The notes under the pieces: model-generated
Databases searched by the model: none
The model's input: only the letters and a program-made list of their open reading frames with translations
What the model was told of the DNA's origin: nothing
Shown here: positions 52,690 to 62,715 of the stretch, piece after piece
Layout: the number at the start of each line of letters is the position of its first letter
Numbering within the stretch: the stretch's first letter is position 1
Made by a program: the position numbers and the translations under genes
Assembly: GCF_027887165.1 (NCBI RefSeq)
Contig: NC_077227.1
Span: forward strand, 541,263,189-541,327,188
DNA: 64,000 nt
Reading direction: 5' to 3'
Source: Monodelphis domestica
Taxonomy: Eukaryota; Chordata; Mammalia; Didelphimorphia; Didelphidae

Positions 52690-53304
52690 TTAGTGCAGAA
52701 CTGTTAATACAAAGTAATGCCCACATGTCTTTACTTGAGATGTCTTACTGATTTCTTTTCCCTGCATCAGGGGATAGGGCCTTCCTTTTCAGGAGAAACC
52801 CTGGCAGACCCCTGCCTTTTATGCTTTCAGTCATCATCTGCTGAGCCGTTAGTCCCCCATCGTGTAGAAGGCCTTGGTTGGTCCCCTAGAGATGACAGCT
52901 CCTGGACTGAAGGACTCTCTGGCTCTAAGCTCCCTTTGCCATCAGCTGCTGTTTATTTCTTCATCTCCTCATTTGGCTCTTGGGAGGATGTTTCAGCAGA
53001 CTTTTTAGAGAGAAAGGGAAAAAAATACAATAGCTCATTAAGCTAATGACCCTTAGCCAGACTGGCTGCAAATGAACGGAGGCAGAGACAATCACAAAGC
53101 TTTCCAGTGAGGTTGTTCTGCACAACAATTTTCCACACATCCTCCCTCCTCCTCCTCCTCCTCCTCATATCTTCCATCAAGAACCATGCAAATGGCTGTT
53201 GTTACCTGTATTTAGTAGAGGAAAACCTTAGGGAGCAAGATCCACTTACCTTCTAATTCAGAAAGAGATTAGATTCTTTGTGGGGTGGTGAAAAAGGACA
53301 GCAT
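52690..53304. other. Repeat-free block, candidate conserved non-coding element
   Basis: 600 bases with balanced composition and no repeat except a (CTC)7-like run at about 53142-53166. 53020-53110 includes 'agctcattaagctaatgaccc' (a 20-base homeodomain-like TAAT pair) and long non-repetitive, CpG-bearing sequence. A 109-codon plus frame (52717-53046) has no recognisable domain. Confidence 0.45.
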
Positions 53305-53550
53305 AAATCATAACTCATTTTATATAGTGCCATAAGGTTTATAAAACACTTTCCTTACGACAACACTGAAGTAGGTAGAATCAGTATTACTTTACCCATT
53401 TTACAGCTGAGGAAACTGAGGCTTAGACCCTTAATTTGTCCATCATCTGAAATGAATTGTCCATGATGTCACAATTGGTAAGAATAGGAATTAGTATTTG
53501 GACAGAAGTCTCCTGATTCTGACTTCAAGGTTCTTTAATCTTCTCCAGAC
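53305..53550 (-). mobile_element. Full-length MIR, antisense
   Basis: 'tttatatagtgccataaggtttataaaacactttcctta', 'tttacccattttacagctgaggaaactgaggctta', 'gtcacaattggtaagaatagga', 'ctcctgattctgacttcaagg'. Confidence 0.9.
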
Positions 53551-53570
53551 TGAAATGTCTTCCCTTCTGG

Positions 53571-53853
53571 ATAATAATTAATAATAATAATAATAATAAT
53601 CCCATGCTATTTTGTCATCCCAAAGCACTTCCACATGCCTTCTCTCTCTCATTTACTACTGACAGCAGCACTGGGAAGAAAGCAAGCTTAGTGGGTATTA
53701 TTCACATCATCATTTTTTAGTTTAGGACATCGAGGGTCAGAGGGGAAGATGGGATTTGCCCAAGGTCACGCAATTAGCAGGTGATAGAGTTGGAACTAGA
53801 ACTTATTTCTTTTGATTCCTAGAGCAGATTGCAATCTATTGCACCAAGATGCA
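53571..53853 (-). mobile_element. Full-length MIR, antisense, with (AAT)n start
   Basis: An (AATAAT)n run (53575-53600) marks the reversed tail; then 'catcccaaagcacttccacatgcc', 'tttaggacatcgagggtcagagggg', 'gatttgcccaaggtcacgcaattagcagg'. It lies directly after another antisense MIR. Confidence 0.8.
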
Positions 53854-54144
53854 TATCAGAGAAGCTAGCCTTATCCCTGAGACTTCACCTTGGATACCTC
53901 CCTTTCAAAAATTCTCTTTATCTTTTTTTTTCTCCCACAATACCCGGTGCTTCTCATTTTAGATTAGACTTTTCATGAGCATAACCCTCCCACCATCCCT
54001 GCCAAAGCTCTCTACTATGTTAACAAAGAATGCATTTCTTGGCTTCTTTTCCTTTTTCCCATCAGTGAAAAGCTGTTGGGAACTTGTTAGATTCCACTTC
54101 ACATAAGCACACATTTAGTGGCTGATTCAGCAGCAGGGGCCGAT

Positions 54145-54545
54145 CTAGTGGCTCAACTCAAATGTCAGCTTTTTCACAAAGTCCTCTTCAGTGGATCTCC
54201 TGATATGAAATGGGCTTTAAACTAATATAGTTTGTTTTCTAATGCATTATGATGTACACATTCTACTTTCCTGTGTATTCATTTGTGGACATAATGTGTC
54301 CCCCTTCCTTAACTATAAGCTCCATGAACAGTGATTATAAACTCAATTCAATAAACATTTATGAAGTGCCTACTATGCGCCAGGCACTACATGATGGGAA
54401 TAGAAATAATAAAGACAAAGATAATCTCAGACGTCAAGGAGTTTACAGTCCAGTGGGGGAAGACTATACAAAGACAGATGCTTGAGAGAAAGACCAAGAA
54501 GCTGCAGATGGCAAGTGAAGGGAGCTCAAAGGACAAATTCAGCCC
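54145..54545. mobile_element. Two L2 fragments joined tail to tail
   Basis: 54145-54335 is plus ('gctcaactcaaatgtcagctttttcacaaagtcctcttcagtgga', 'aactataagctccatgaaca'). 54337-54545 is minus ('aattcaataaacatttatgaagtgcctactatgcgccaggcacta', 'gtcaaggagtttacagtccagtgggggaag'). The minus copy is comparatively well preserved. Confidence 0.8.
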
Positions 54546-54704
54546 TCTAAAAAGTCAGATAGGACAAAACAACAATAAATGTTATTGAATGAATAAATAT
54601 CTTCTAATCAAAGATATTTTGCCAAACCAATATTCAAATTGTTATTCAGCATTATCCAGACCCATTCTATGTTTCATGCCACTTTTCTAGACTATATTCT
54701 GGAA

Positions 54705-55085
54705 ATAGCCTCCAAATGAAGGACTTTGTAGTCATGTCATATGGGATTGGAAATAAGCTAGTATGTTTAGCTTCCAAAAGGGAAGACTCAGGATCTGGTA
54801 GGACAGCTTTTTTAAAAAATATTTGAAGGACTATCACACTGAAAAGGGATTAGCCTTATCCTTCTTGGCCCTAGATAGCTAAACTAGGGCCAACTGATAC
54901 AAGCTAAAAGGAGACAAATTTAGGCTCTTAGTGAGGAAAAATTCCTAACAATTTACATTAACCAAAAGAAGACTGGACTGAGTTGATAGCTGTTTCTCCT
55001 CATGAAGCTCTTCTAATCAGACTGTATGAACACTTGTGAAGTTATGTTGAAGAAGAAATTTTTGTTCAGGGAGAAGTTGGGAGAA
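54705..55085 (+). mobile_element. L3/CR1 LINE 3' region
   Basis: 'agtcatgtcatatgggattgg', 'tatttgaaggactatcacactgaaaagggattag', 'ggagacaaatttaggctcttagtgaggaaaaattcctaacaattt' and 'actggactgagttgatagctgtttctcctcatgaagctcttc' in L3 order. Confidence 0.85.
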
Positions 55086-55174
55086 GATAGTCCCCCTGAG
55101 GTTTATTTCAATTCCACTTTCTGTGATTCGGCAATTCTCCCTCTTTCCCAGATATCCAGAGCCTTCCAGGTGAC

Positions 55175-55345
55175 ATAGATCAAAGAATTTTGGAGACTTA
55201 AGAGAACACTTAGTCCTACCTCTTAATTTTAATGTATGTGTGTGTTTATGTATAAGGACAAGTAGATAGTGAGACAGGTAGACAGACAGATAGACAGTGA
55301 TATAGAGAGATGTGTGTATAGGCAGATGTGTCTCTGTGTTTATGT
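55175..55345. repeat. MIR-related scrap and (GATA)n/(GTGT)n array
   Basis: 55175-55230 resembles the 'tcaaagaattttggagac' MIR-related end. 55233-55345 is an interrupted TGTG, GATAGACA and GTGTATA microsatellite. Confidence 0.7.
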
Positions 55346-55349
55346 GTAT

Positions 55350-55925
55350 AAAATATTAATACACTATTGGTAGAACTATGAACTGATTCAACCATTCTGT
55401 AGAACAATTTGGAATTATACCCAGAGAGTTATAAAACTGTGTATATACCCTTAGATCTAGCAACCCCATTGCTGGTTCTCTTTCCTAAGGAGATCAGGGA
55501 AAAAGAAAAAGAACCTATAGGATCCAAAATATTTATAGCAACTTTCTTTGTGCCGTCAAAGAACTGGAAATTGAGGAGATGCCCATCAATCAGGGAATAG
55601 CTAAACAAATTGTGATATGTGATTGTGATGGAATAAGAAACAAAGAACAAGCTAAACTAAAAAAAAAACTTAGAAAGAACTATATAGGATAATTAACAGT
55701 GAAATGAATAGAACCAAGAGATATACAGCTATAGATATGATACTTGAAGAATGACTTGTGAATGTCACCTCTAAAGAATGAACTAAAAAATGGAAACATG
55801 AGAGACATCATCTATATATACATAGCTTTCTTCCAGATGATGCCTTCTGTGATTCAAAGAGGATAGGGAAGTGCTGAAACACTTATAAATAAATTCTATT
55901 AATTAAAAATAAAAATGTATATATA
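55350..55925 (+). mobile_element. L1 3' end: ORF2 C-terminus and 3' UTR
   Basis: 'aatacactattggtagaactatgaactgattcaaccattctgtagaacaatttggaattatacccagaga', 'tttatagcaactttctttgtgccgtcaaagaactggaaattgag', 'cccatcaatcagggaatagc' and 'tgaatagaaccaagagatatacagc'. The short 63-codon frame inside is an ORF2 remnant. The end is A-rich. Confidence 0.9.
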
Positions 55926-56934
55926 CATAAATATATATGTATATTTTTGTAGTTCTTAAATAAGACACAACTCCTCTAGGCTTCTGCTTATCATATATCA
56001 TTTATTATATATTTACATGGACAGTGTAGATATTACTTGCTTCATTTATATTTTATATTCATGGTTCATTATGCACATACATAAATTACATGCAAAATAT
56101 GTAAATATTTCTCCTAATTACATATCTTCCTTGGACATCCCTAGAAATGAAAAAAAATTTTCCTTAAAAAAAAAAAACATGTAAGTAAGTACTCAGGGTT
56201 CCTCAGTTCTCAAGTCCACTTTCCCTTACCCCAGACCTCATCAAAACTTTGTCCCGAACTCTTAAGGTCCTGATAAGTGACTTAATCCTTTCAGTCAACA
56301 AAGGTGCTAATGGATCCCAAAATATTTCTAGACTCTTTCCCCAGGGCAACATGTACATTTTTAAATGGTCCTTCAATGCCTTAAATCACAGGAGTAACTA
56401 AAGGTAGCAGTTCCTGAGACAGAGGCAAGAGAGATTTCTGGGAGGCAGCCCAGAAGCGTCAGGCATCAAGTTTTCCCCTGACAACTCCCGAGCTGCTTCT
56501 CCCTGCTGGTTGGGGTATAAAGAGAATGTAAACTAATTTTAACATTAGCCTACACAAAACAGGAAGGGGAACCTGCCTTAACAAAATCTGCTGCTTTCCA
56601 AAGATAAATACACATTCAAAAAATTGCTTCCTGTTTTAGATCATCCATGCCACTGTTTCCTTCCCCTCCCCCTGGTTGTGTGGATTATTGAGAAATAGAT
56701 ATATTAAGTTGCTTTCATGAAAGACACAGACTATGGTTCTGCATTAAAACAAACAAATTCACTCCCACCTATGTGGTCATTTGTATCTGAGAGTAGGAGA
56801 TGGACTGCTTGATAAACTCCATCATGAAACAAACCTGGACAATTTTTCATCACCTGCCTTTATTTTTTGACCATGTATGCCCCCTCCTGGTAAGGTAACC
56901 ATTTACCTGCCTAAGACCAAGAGTAAAAATTCAT
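55926..56934. other. 1-kb block; 56180-56930 repeat-free, candidate conserved non-coding
   Basis: 55926-56110 is AT-rich low complexity. 56180-56930 has balanced composition, a CpG cluster near 56450-56495 ('gaagcgtcagg', 'ctcccgagctg'), and no recognised repeat or domain-bearing frame. It contains a TATA-like 'ggggtataaagag' near 56511 without other promoter support. Confidence 0.45.
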
Positions 56935-57148
56935 ATATCATTATCATGTTAACATTTCCAAAAGGTTTTACTCAATAATCCTGTAAGGCAGCTAACATAA
57001 GAGTTGTTTCTCCCCAATTTTAAGAGCTGAAGAAACTGAAAACCTTAGAGATGTTAACTGACTTTGACAGAATATTATACCTAGTAAATATCTAAGGCAC
57101 ACTTGAACCCAGGTCTGTAGACTCTTCGTCCAGTGGTACTTCCTCTAT
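56935..57148 (-). mobile_element. MIR, antisense
   Basis: 'aaaggttttactcaataatcctgtaaggcagc', 'ccccaattttaagagctgaagaaactgaaaacctta', 'cttgaacccaggtctgtagactct'. Confidence 0.7.
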
Positions 57149-57599
57149 CTCTAGCATCAGGCCATGGGATTTCTTTTCACCTTAAAATGAAGCATACAAA
57201 GACCTGATTGGGGTCAGTCATAAGCTTCCAATCAAGATCTTACTGTTTTTCCCTATTCCATCACTTAATGGACATTTGTCAGAGAAGATGGAGCTAACTA
57301 GACCCCAAAATTATTTTGGTGTATTGTTAGTTACCACCACTTTTCAAGAACATCCATTCCCTGGAGAAGGAGAGAAAACACATGTTTACAGCTAAGGTCC
57401 TCAAATAGAAAGCTCTACTGCTTTTTTTTTTTTGAAAAGTATATCTACACACTTTCCAGACAGTAACTGGAGAACTAAGAAAATTCAGGACCCAAGCCCA
57501 TGACTGATACAAATTCATATCAGAATAGGAAAAGCCTGCAAAGGCCAACTAAAATCATAATCCCTGCTTATATTCTTCCCCCATTTATTCCAAAATGGG
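57149..57599. other. Repeat-free unique stretch
   Basis: No repeat recognised except a T12 run near 57422. A 73-codon minus frame (57327-57548) has no domain. Confidence 0.4.
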
Positions 57600-57959
57600 T
57601 TTTAGGTATAAAGGACCTTTGAAATAATTGACTCAAAATCCTCATTTCTAGAGGCAAGAAAAATATGAATTTTTAATCTCATATGATTCATGAACTTATA
57701 TTGAGGAGGAGATAGGATCTATGTACTTAGAAGAGAAGAAAGATTGAATCTTTATTTTAATAGCCTTAAAATTACATTTAACTTTTTTATTTATGAATAT
57801 AGGCAACAGACATAATTATGAGAAAATGTCAATAGAATTCACCAGACTGCCAAAATGTACCTAAAAAAACCCGAAAAAGTCCATTCTATAAAGTTTCTCA
57901 GGTTGTAAGTAACTGAGTCAGGATTTCATGCAAGGTTCTCTGAGTATTTTTCCCCCTGC
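57600..57959. other. Mostly unassigned; worn SINE and possible hAT scraps
   Basis: 57600-57665 ('aaaggacctttgaaataattgactcaaaatcctcatttctagagg') looks MIR-related. 57835-57860 ('attcaccagactgccaaaatg') resembles part of the hAT-like element seen at 6514. Both are weak. Confidence 0.35.
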
Positions 57960-58858
57960 TTTTACAACATGGTTCCAATCTATTCTCTCTCCACTCACAT
58001 CCTAATAATCTTTGTCCTGGTCTTCATGAGCTCTCACCCCTGAACAATTATAATAGTTCCTCATTTTCATCCTTTCTCCACTGTGATCTTCACTTCCTGT
58101 CAAGGCAATTTCTCTTAAAGCAATCTCACCATCTCCTTCACTGATTTTTCTCTTCTCTCTCTTTAATATTTTACTTTCCAGCTGCTAAATAGTTAATTAT
58201 CATCTCCATACAAATAACTCTCAGATTGATTTACCCAACACTAAGCTTTTTCCTGATGCCCAGTAATTTTTCCAGTCACCGATTGCATTTCTTAAACTGT
58301 ATGTTCTGGAGATATCTTAAACTCACTATATCCAAAACTGAATTTATTATTTTTGTCCCCAAACTCTACTCTCTTCTTAATTTCTCAAATAATTTTGAAA
58401 GTACTCAGTTGCCCACTCTCACAATTTAAGTTATAATTGACTCCTCATTCTCTTACTCCCTTATCCAATCTGTTGCTCAAGTCCCTAAATTTTACTTGTC
58501 TCATACATTATTTTTCACTCTTCTCAAAATGCCTTCACACTGGTGCAGTTACTTAGAAGCTCAAGCCCGGACTACTGAAACATTCTGATGGTTGGTCTGC
58601 ATATTACAAGTCTCTCCCACTGCATCTTCTCAGCAGGCAAAATGATTTTCCTAAGCTCAGGCCTGATCAAGCCACACTTCGATTTATTTAATAAACCTGA
58701 TTATTTCCTCTCACCTCCAGGATCAAATATAAAATCCAAAGCCCTTCATAACTTGCTTTCCACAGGATCCATCCCCCACAAGTACTCTGATCTAGCGTTA
58801 CCAGCTTCCTTACTGTTCCTTACAGAAGAACCTCTATAACTGGACTCTCAGCATTAAA
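57960..58858 (+). mobile_element. Longest L2 LINE copy (~900 bases)
   Basis: Successive L2 blocks: 'cttaaactcactatatccaaaactgaatttattatttttgtcccc', 'agttataattgactcctcattctcttactcc', 'cttatccaatctgttgctcaag', 'ctcaagcccggactactgaaac', 'aaaatgattttcctaagctcaggcctgatcaagcc', 'caggatcaaatataaaatccaaagcccttcataac' and 'gatctagcgttaccagc'. The 3' terminus is missing where the antisense L1 begins. Confidence 0.88.
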
Positions 58859-58861
58859 AGT

Positions 58862-60590
58862 TATTTTTTTCAAATTACATGTTAAAATTTTTGACATTCA
58901 CTTAAAAAAATTGAGTTCCAAAGTCTCTCCCTCTCTCCCCTCTCTTCTCCTTGTGGAGGCAAGAAAACTGATATAGGTTATAAAGGTTCAGTTATGCAAA
59001 ACATTTCTATTTTACTCATATTGTGAAAGAAAACACAGAACAACAAACAAGAAAAATAAAATTTTAAAAAGGATGCTTTCATCTGCATTCAGACTCCATC
59101 AGTTCTTTCTCTGAAGGTGGGAAGCTTTTCATTGAGTTCTTTAGGATTGTCTTAGATCATTTCTATTTCTGAGAATAATTAAGTCATTCATAGTTGATCA
59201 TGATATAATATTGCTATTACAGTGCAACATGTTTTCTTGGTTCTGCTCACCTCACATGAGCTCAGTTCATGTAAATCTCGGTTTTTTGAAGCATTTAGAT
59301 CTTCATTTCTATGCTACAATAGTATGACATCATCACCATATACCAAAATCTGTTCACATTACCTAATTAATGAATATCCCTTTAATTTCTATTTTTTGCC
59401 ACTAAAAAAGAGATTCTATAAGTATTTTTGAATCCAAGATCTTTTTTATCTTTATTTAAAAATCTCTTTGGGATACAGAATTAGCAGTGATTCTCTTAGA
59501 TCATAAGGAATGCAAAATTTTATAACCTTATGGACAGTTCCAAATTGTTCGCCAAAATGGCTGGATCAATTCACAACTCCACCAGCAATGTATTCACATC
59601 CCTATTTTCCTACATTGTATCCATTTGTCATTTTCCTCTTCTGTCAAATTAGTCAATCTGATAGATGTGAGGAAGTACTTCAAAGTGGTTTTAATTTGCT
59701 TTTCTCTAATCACTATTTAGAGTATTTTTTCTGCTTTCATTGCATTGATTTCATTTATAATAAACCCTTTTTAATTTTATGGAATCAAAATGCTCCATTT
59801 TACATCTCATTATGCTCTTTCTCTTGTTTGATTATAAATTCTTCCCTTGTTCATAGATCAGACAGGTTAAACTATTCTCTGTCCATTTAATTTCCTTATG
59901 ATATCATCTTTTGTGTGTAAATCATGTACCCATTTTGATCTCATACTGATATATGGTGTGAGATTCTTGTCTATATCTAATTTCTGCCTAATTGCTTTCC
60001 AGTTTTACCCAAGTTCTTTTTCTTTTTTCTTTTTTCTTTTTCTTTTTCTTTTTCTTTTCTTTCTTTTCTTTCTTTCTTTCTTTTTTCTCTAGTAGAGAAT
60101 TCTGGTCTCAAAAAGCTTGGATCTTTGGATTTATCAAATACTGGATTACCATGGTCATTACCTATTGTATATTATATACCTAATCTATTTCATTTATTCA
60201 CTATTCTATTTTCTTAGCTAATACCTCACTCTTTGGTTGTTTGTCACTTTTTAATGAAGTTTGTGATCTGGTACACCTAAGCCACCTTCCTTCACATTTT
60301 TTTTATTAAATCCCTTGCTATTTTTTTCTACAGATGAATTTTGTTATTCTTTTTTCTAGTTCTACAAAATTATTTTGGTAGTTTGGCATTGAACAAGGTA
60401 AGAAAATTACTTTAGGTACAATTATTTTTATTATAGTGGTTCAGCCTATCCACAATCAATTAATATTTTTCCAGGTATTTAGATCTGACTTCATTTGTGT
60501 TCAAAGTATTTGCTAATTGTGATCATATAGTTTCTGGACTTCTCTTAGTAGGTAGAATCCCAAGTATTTTATATTGTCTACAATTATTTT
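58862..60590 (-). mobile_element. Antisense L1, ORF2 3' half plus 3' UTR (~1.7 kb)
   Basis: Starts on the left with the reversed 3' UTR ('ttcaaattacatgttaaaa', 'tgcattcagactccatcagttctttctctgaaggtgg') and continues through reversed ORF2: 'gtacttcaaagtggttttaatttgcttttctctaatcac', 'ttacatctcattatgctctttctcttgtttg', 'aatcatgtacccattttgatctcat', 'gatgaattttgttattctttttt', 'ttagatctgacttcatttgtgttc'. Many stops. It carries a polypyrimidine expansion. The 126-codon plus-strand frame at 59510-59890 is antisense to ORF2 and not a gene. Confidence 0.92.
60016..60088. repeat. Polypyrimidine (TTTTC)n expansion inside L1
   Basis: About 70 bases of pure T/C in TTTTC and TTTC units replace or interrupt the L1 ORF2 sequence between 'ccagttttacccaag' and 'agtagagaattctgg'. 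H-DNA is possible. Confidence 0.9.
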
Positions 60591-60591
60591 A

Positions 60592-60880
60592 TTTTTATTT
60601 TTAAATATTTTTCCATGTTTCCATGATTCATTTTCTTTCTCTCCCCTCTTCCCTCCCTTCTCCCAGAGCCGACAAGCAATTCTACTGGGTTGTACAAATG
60701 TTATCACTTAATAGCGATTTCCATATTGTTCATTTTTGCTATAGAGCAATTTTTTTAAAGCCTAAACCCCAAATCGCATCCCCATATATACATGTGATAA
60801 GAGATGTCTTATGTTCTGCTTTTGCATTTCTACTCCCATAGTTCTTTCTCTCAATGTGGATAACATCCTTTCACATAAGT
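60592..60880 (-). mobile_element. Second L1 3' UTR, abutting the first
   Basis: 'cctcttccctcccttctcccagagccgacaagcaattctactgggttgtacaaatg', 'caaatcgcatccccatatatacatgtgat' is the reversed 3' UTR of the type seen at 20724 and 51460. It interrupts or terminates the longer L1 on its left. Confidence 0.75.
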
Positions 60881-60904
60881 CCTTCCTGAGTGTCCTGGCT
60901 TGTT

Positions 60905-61270
60905 TCAGTGCCTTTACTTGACCATCTTAGCCCTGCCCTCTAATTCCTGGAATTTTCAATGACAGTCTTTATTGTCTGGAATTTTCTCCTTCCTAATTTC
61001 TCCCTCTTGGCTTCTTAGACTTCCTTCATTTGCAACCTTTAACAGGATACCTTTCTCAAATCTTCTCATTTCAGTGTCTTTTATCTGTTTATTGCCTCCA
61101 GTTAATCCTATTTATATCTTATTTGTACATAGTTATTTGCCTGATAGTTCCACCATCATACTCTCATGTTTAGACTATGGGAATAGGGACTATCTTTTGC
61201 TTTTCTTTGAATACTTAATGCTTAGCACAGAGCTTGGAACACAGAAACAAGATATTTATTGAATCACTGA
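60905..61270 (+). mobile_element. L2 LINE 3' region
   Basis: 'cttagacttccttcatttgcaacc', 'atttcagtgtcttttatctgtttattgcctccag', 'agactatgggaatagggactatcttttgcttttctttgaata' and 'gcttagcacagagcttggaacac..gatatttattgaatcactgac'. Confidence 0.85.
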
Positions 61271-61299
61271 CTACACAGAAAATTCCAATTGTTCTCTGT

Positions 61300-61780
61300 T
61301 ACTTTTATGGACAAATAAAACAATCTTCTCTGTTTTACATTTAAAGCCTCTTGTAACTTTGCCTCAATTGACTTTCAAGTCTTAATACATACTATTCTCC
61401 ATATGCAGTATCCAAAGCTGCTACTCACCCAAGTCATATCCCTTCCGCATGCCTTTGTGCTCTCTTTGTTCTATGCCTTCCGGTTCTTACCTACACCTCT
61501 TAGGATCCCTAGCTTCCCTCAAGACTCATCTTAAACACCACCTTCTACATGACTTCTTTCCTGAGGCTGTCTCCCATGCCTGGAACATTCTCCTGTCTGT
61601 ATTCTAGCTGCTGATGTCCTTGGCTTCCTCTAAGTCCTAACTAAAATTCTACCTTATGTAGGAGGCCTTCTCTAATATTTCTTAATTTCAGTGTCTTCGT
61701 TCTATTAATGACTTCTCATTCTTCCTATATAAATCCTATTTTATACATATTTATTTGTATCGTGTAATTATATTTGTACC
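61300..61780 (+). mobile_element. L2 LINE, left part of a split copy plus an older piece
   Basis: 61300-61545 has 'aagcctcttgtaactttgcctcaattgac' and 'cttccctcaagactcatcttaaacaccaccttctacatgacttctttcctgaggctg'. 61570-61780 has 'gtctcccatgcctggaacattctcctgtctg', 'ctaagtcctaactaaaattctaccttatgtaggaggccttctct' and 'catatttatttgtatcgtg'. The repeated 'cctcaagtc..accttctac' block shows two L2 pieces. Confidence 0.85.
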
Positions 61781-62001
61781 CTTGAACAACATTTCCCAGA
61801 ATCCCTTTCCTTTTGCCCTCATGTTGCATCTTTACGTTTTATAGATAAAAGTTTCTGTAACTCCGCACACTCTCTCTTCTCCTTTTGTAGTCCAAGAAAC
61901 TGCTCTTTACTCAGGGTTTTACTTTCCTTTACTTCAAGTGATTATTAATAAATCTTATGAAATATAATACTTAGAGTTGTTGGATATTAATGTTTAATCT
62001 T
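61781..62001 (+). mobile_element. LTR-like insertion within L2
   Basis: A ~220-base non-L2 block exactly splits an L2. It has LTR-like content: 'caacatttcccagaatccc' near its start, a G+C-richer centre with 'gtaactccgcacac', and a late 'attattaataaatc' that could be a polyadenylation region. No retroviral coding sequence is nearby. Assignment to an endogenous-retrovirus LTR is inferred from composition and my recollection of marsupial LTRs. Confidence 0.4.
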
Positions 62002-62137
62002 ACATTTCATGGCCTGCCCCATCAAGCTTGTAAGCTCCTTTAGGATATGAACTGTCTTTTGTCCTTTTACTTGTATAGTATCTGACATATAGTAGACATT
62101 TAACAAGTGTTTATTGATTGATTGATTTATTGACACC
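62002..62137 (+). mobile_element. L2 LINE terminus, right part of the split copy
   Basis: 'catttcatggcctgccccatcaagcttgtaagctcctttaggatatgaactgtcttttgtcc' and 'tctgacatatagtagacatttaacaagtgtttattgattgattgatt' continue the L2 broken at 61780. Confidence 0.85.
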
Positions 62138-62159
62138 TATAGCTGCTAATGCCTTTTTA

Positions 62160-62262
62160 TTTTATACATATATATGTATATATATATATATATTTAAAGA
62201 AATATATATATATATATAATTCTGATGTATAAAAATATGTATGTGTATATACCTGCACACAT
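62160..62262. repeat. (TA)n array
   Basis: Two TA runs (about 62165-62191 and 62202-62219) and a TATGTATGTG tail. Confidence 0.9.
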
Positions 62263-62264
62263 AC

Positions 62265-62420
62265 CAACAGTTCCTGCCCTTTAGGAGTTTCCATTTTAAT
62301 ATTCCATAATAAAATGGAAATATCTTGTGGGTAATGACTGTTTTACTTTCGTATTTCAATCTCTAGCATTGTGCCAGGCACATAATATGATCGAAGCAAA
62401 TTCTTTTTGACTAATTGACT
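62265..62420. mobile_element. Reversed L2 scrap followed by a plus-strand L2 tail
   Basis: 62265-62310 ('acagttcctgccctttaggagtttccattttaata') is reversed L2. 62315-62420 ends in 'tctctagcattgtgccaggcacataatatgatcgaagcaaattc', the plus L2 terminus. Confidence 0.65.
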
Positions 62421-62551
62421 CAAATCCAAAGCTCTTTCTTCTATATACTGTCCTTGGTCCTTTGAACTCTTAGGAAAATTGTCTATAACATCCAATTAGG
62501 AATATGCTAAATTGTGGTATTTCTTCTATTGTTGTTTTGAAATATTAATTA

Positions 62552-62715
62552 GATTTATTATTATTATTATTATTATTATTAAGCTCTCCAAATATTTATT
62601 TATCTTTTCTACTAAACTATCAAGTCCTTAAAGTCAGGAATTATCTTTTATACTCCTTTGTTTTATAAGACCTTATCCTTAAAAGACACTCAATAGATAT
62701 TCAGTAATTTCATCT
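62552..62715 (+). mobile_element. (TTA)9 and L2 LINE tail
   Basis: A pure TTA run at about 62554-62580 precedes 'ctatcaagtccttaaagtcaggaattatcttttatactcc' and 'aaaagacactcaatagatattcag', a worn L2 3' end. Confidence 0.7.

Noticed and set aside
52717..53046. 109-codon open frame in a repeat-free block
   Set aside because: Translation shows no known motif. The block is better explained as non-coding; cross-species codon analysis would be needed to revive it.
56505..56530. TATA-like 'ggggtataaagag'
   Set aside because: A single motif without initiator, CpG island or downstream gene; frequent by chance.
59510..59890. 126-codon open frame on the plus strand
   Set aside because: It is antisense to the L1 ORF2 remnant at 58862-60590 and its content is explained by that element.
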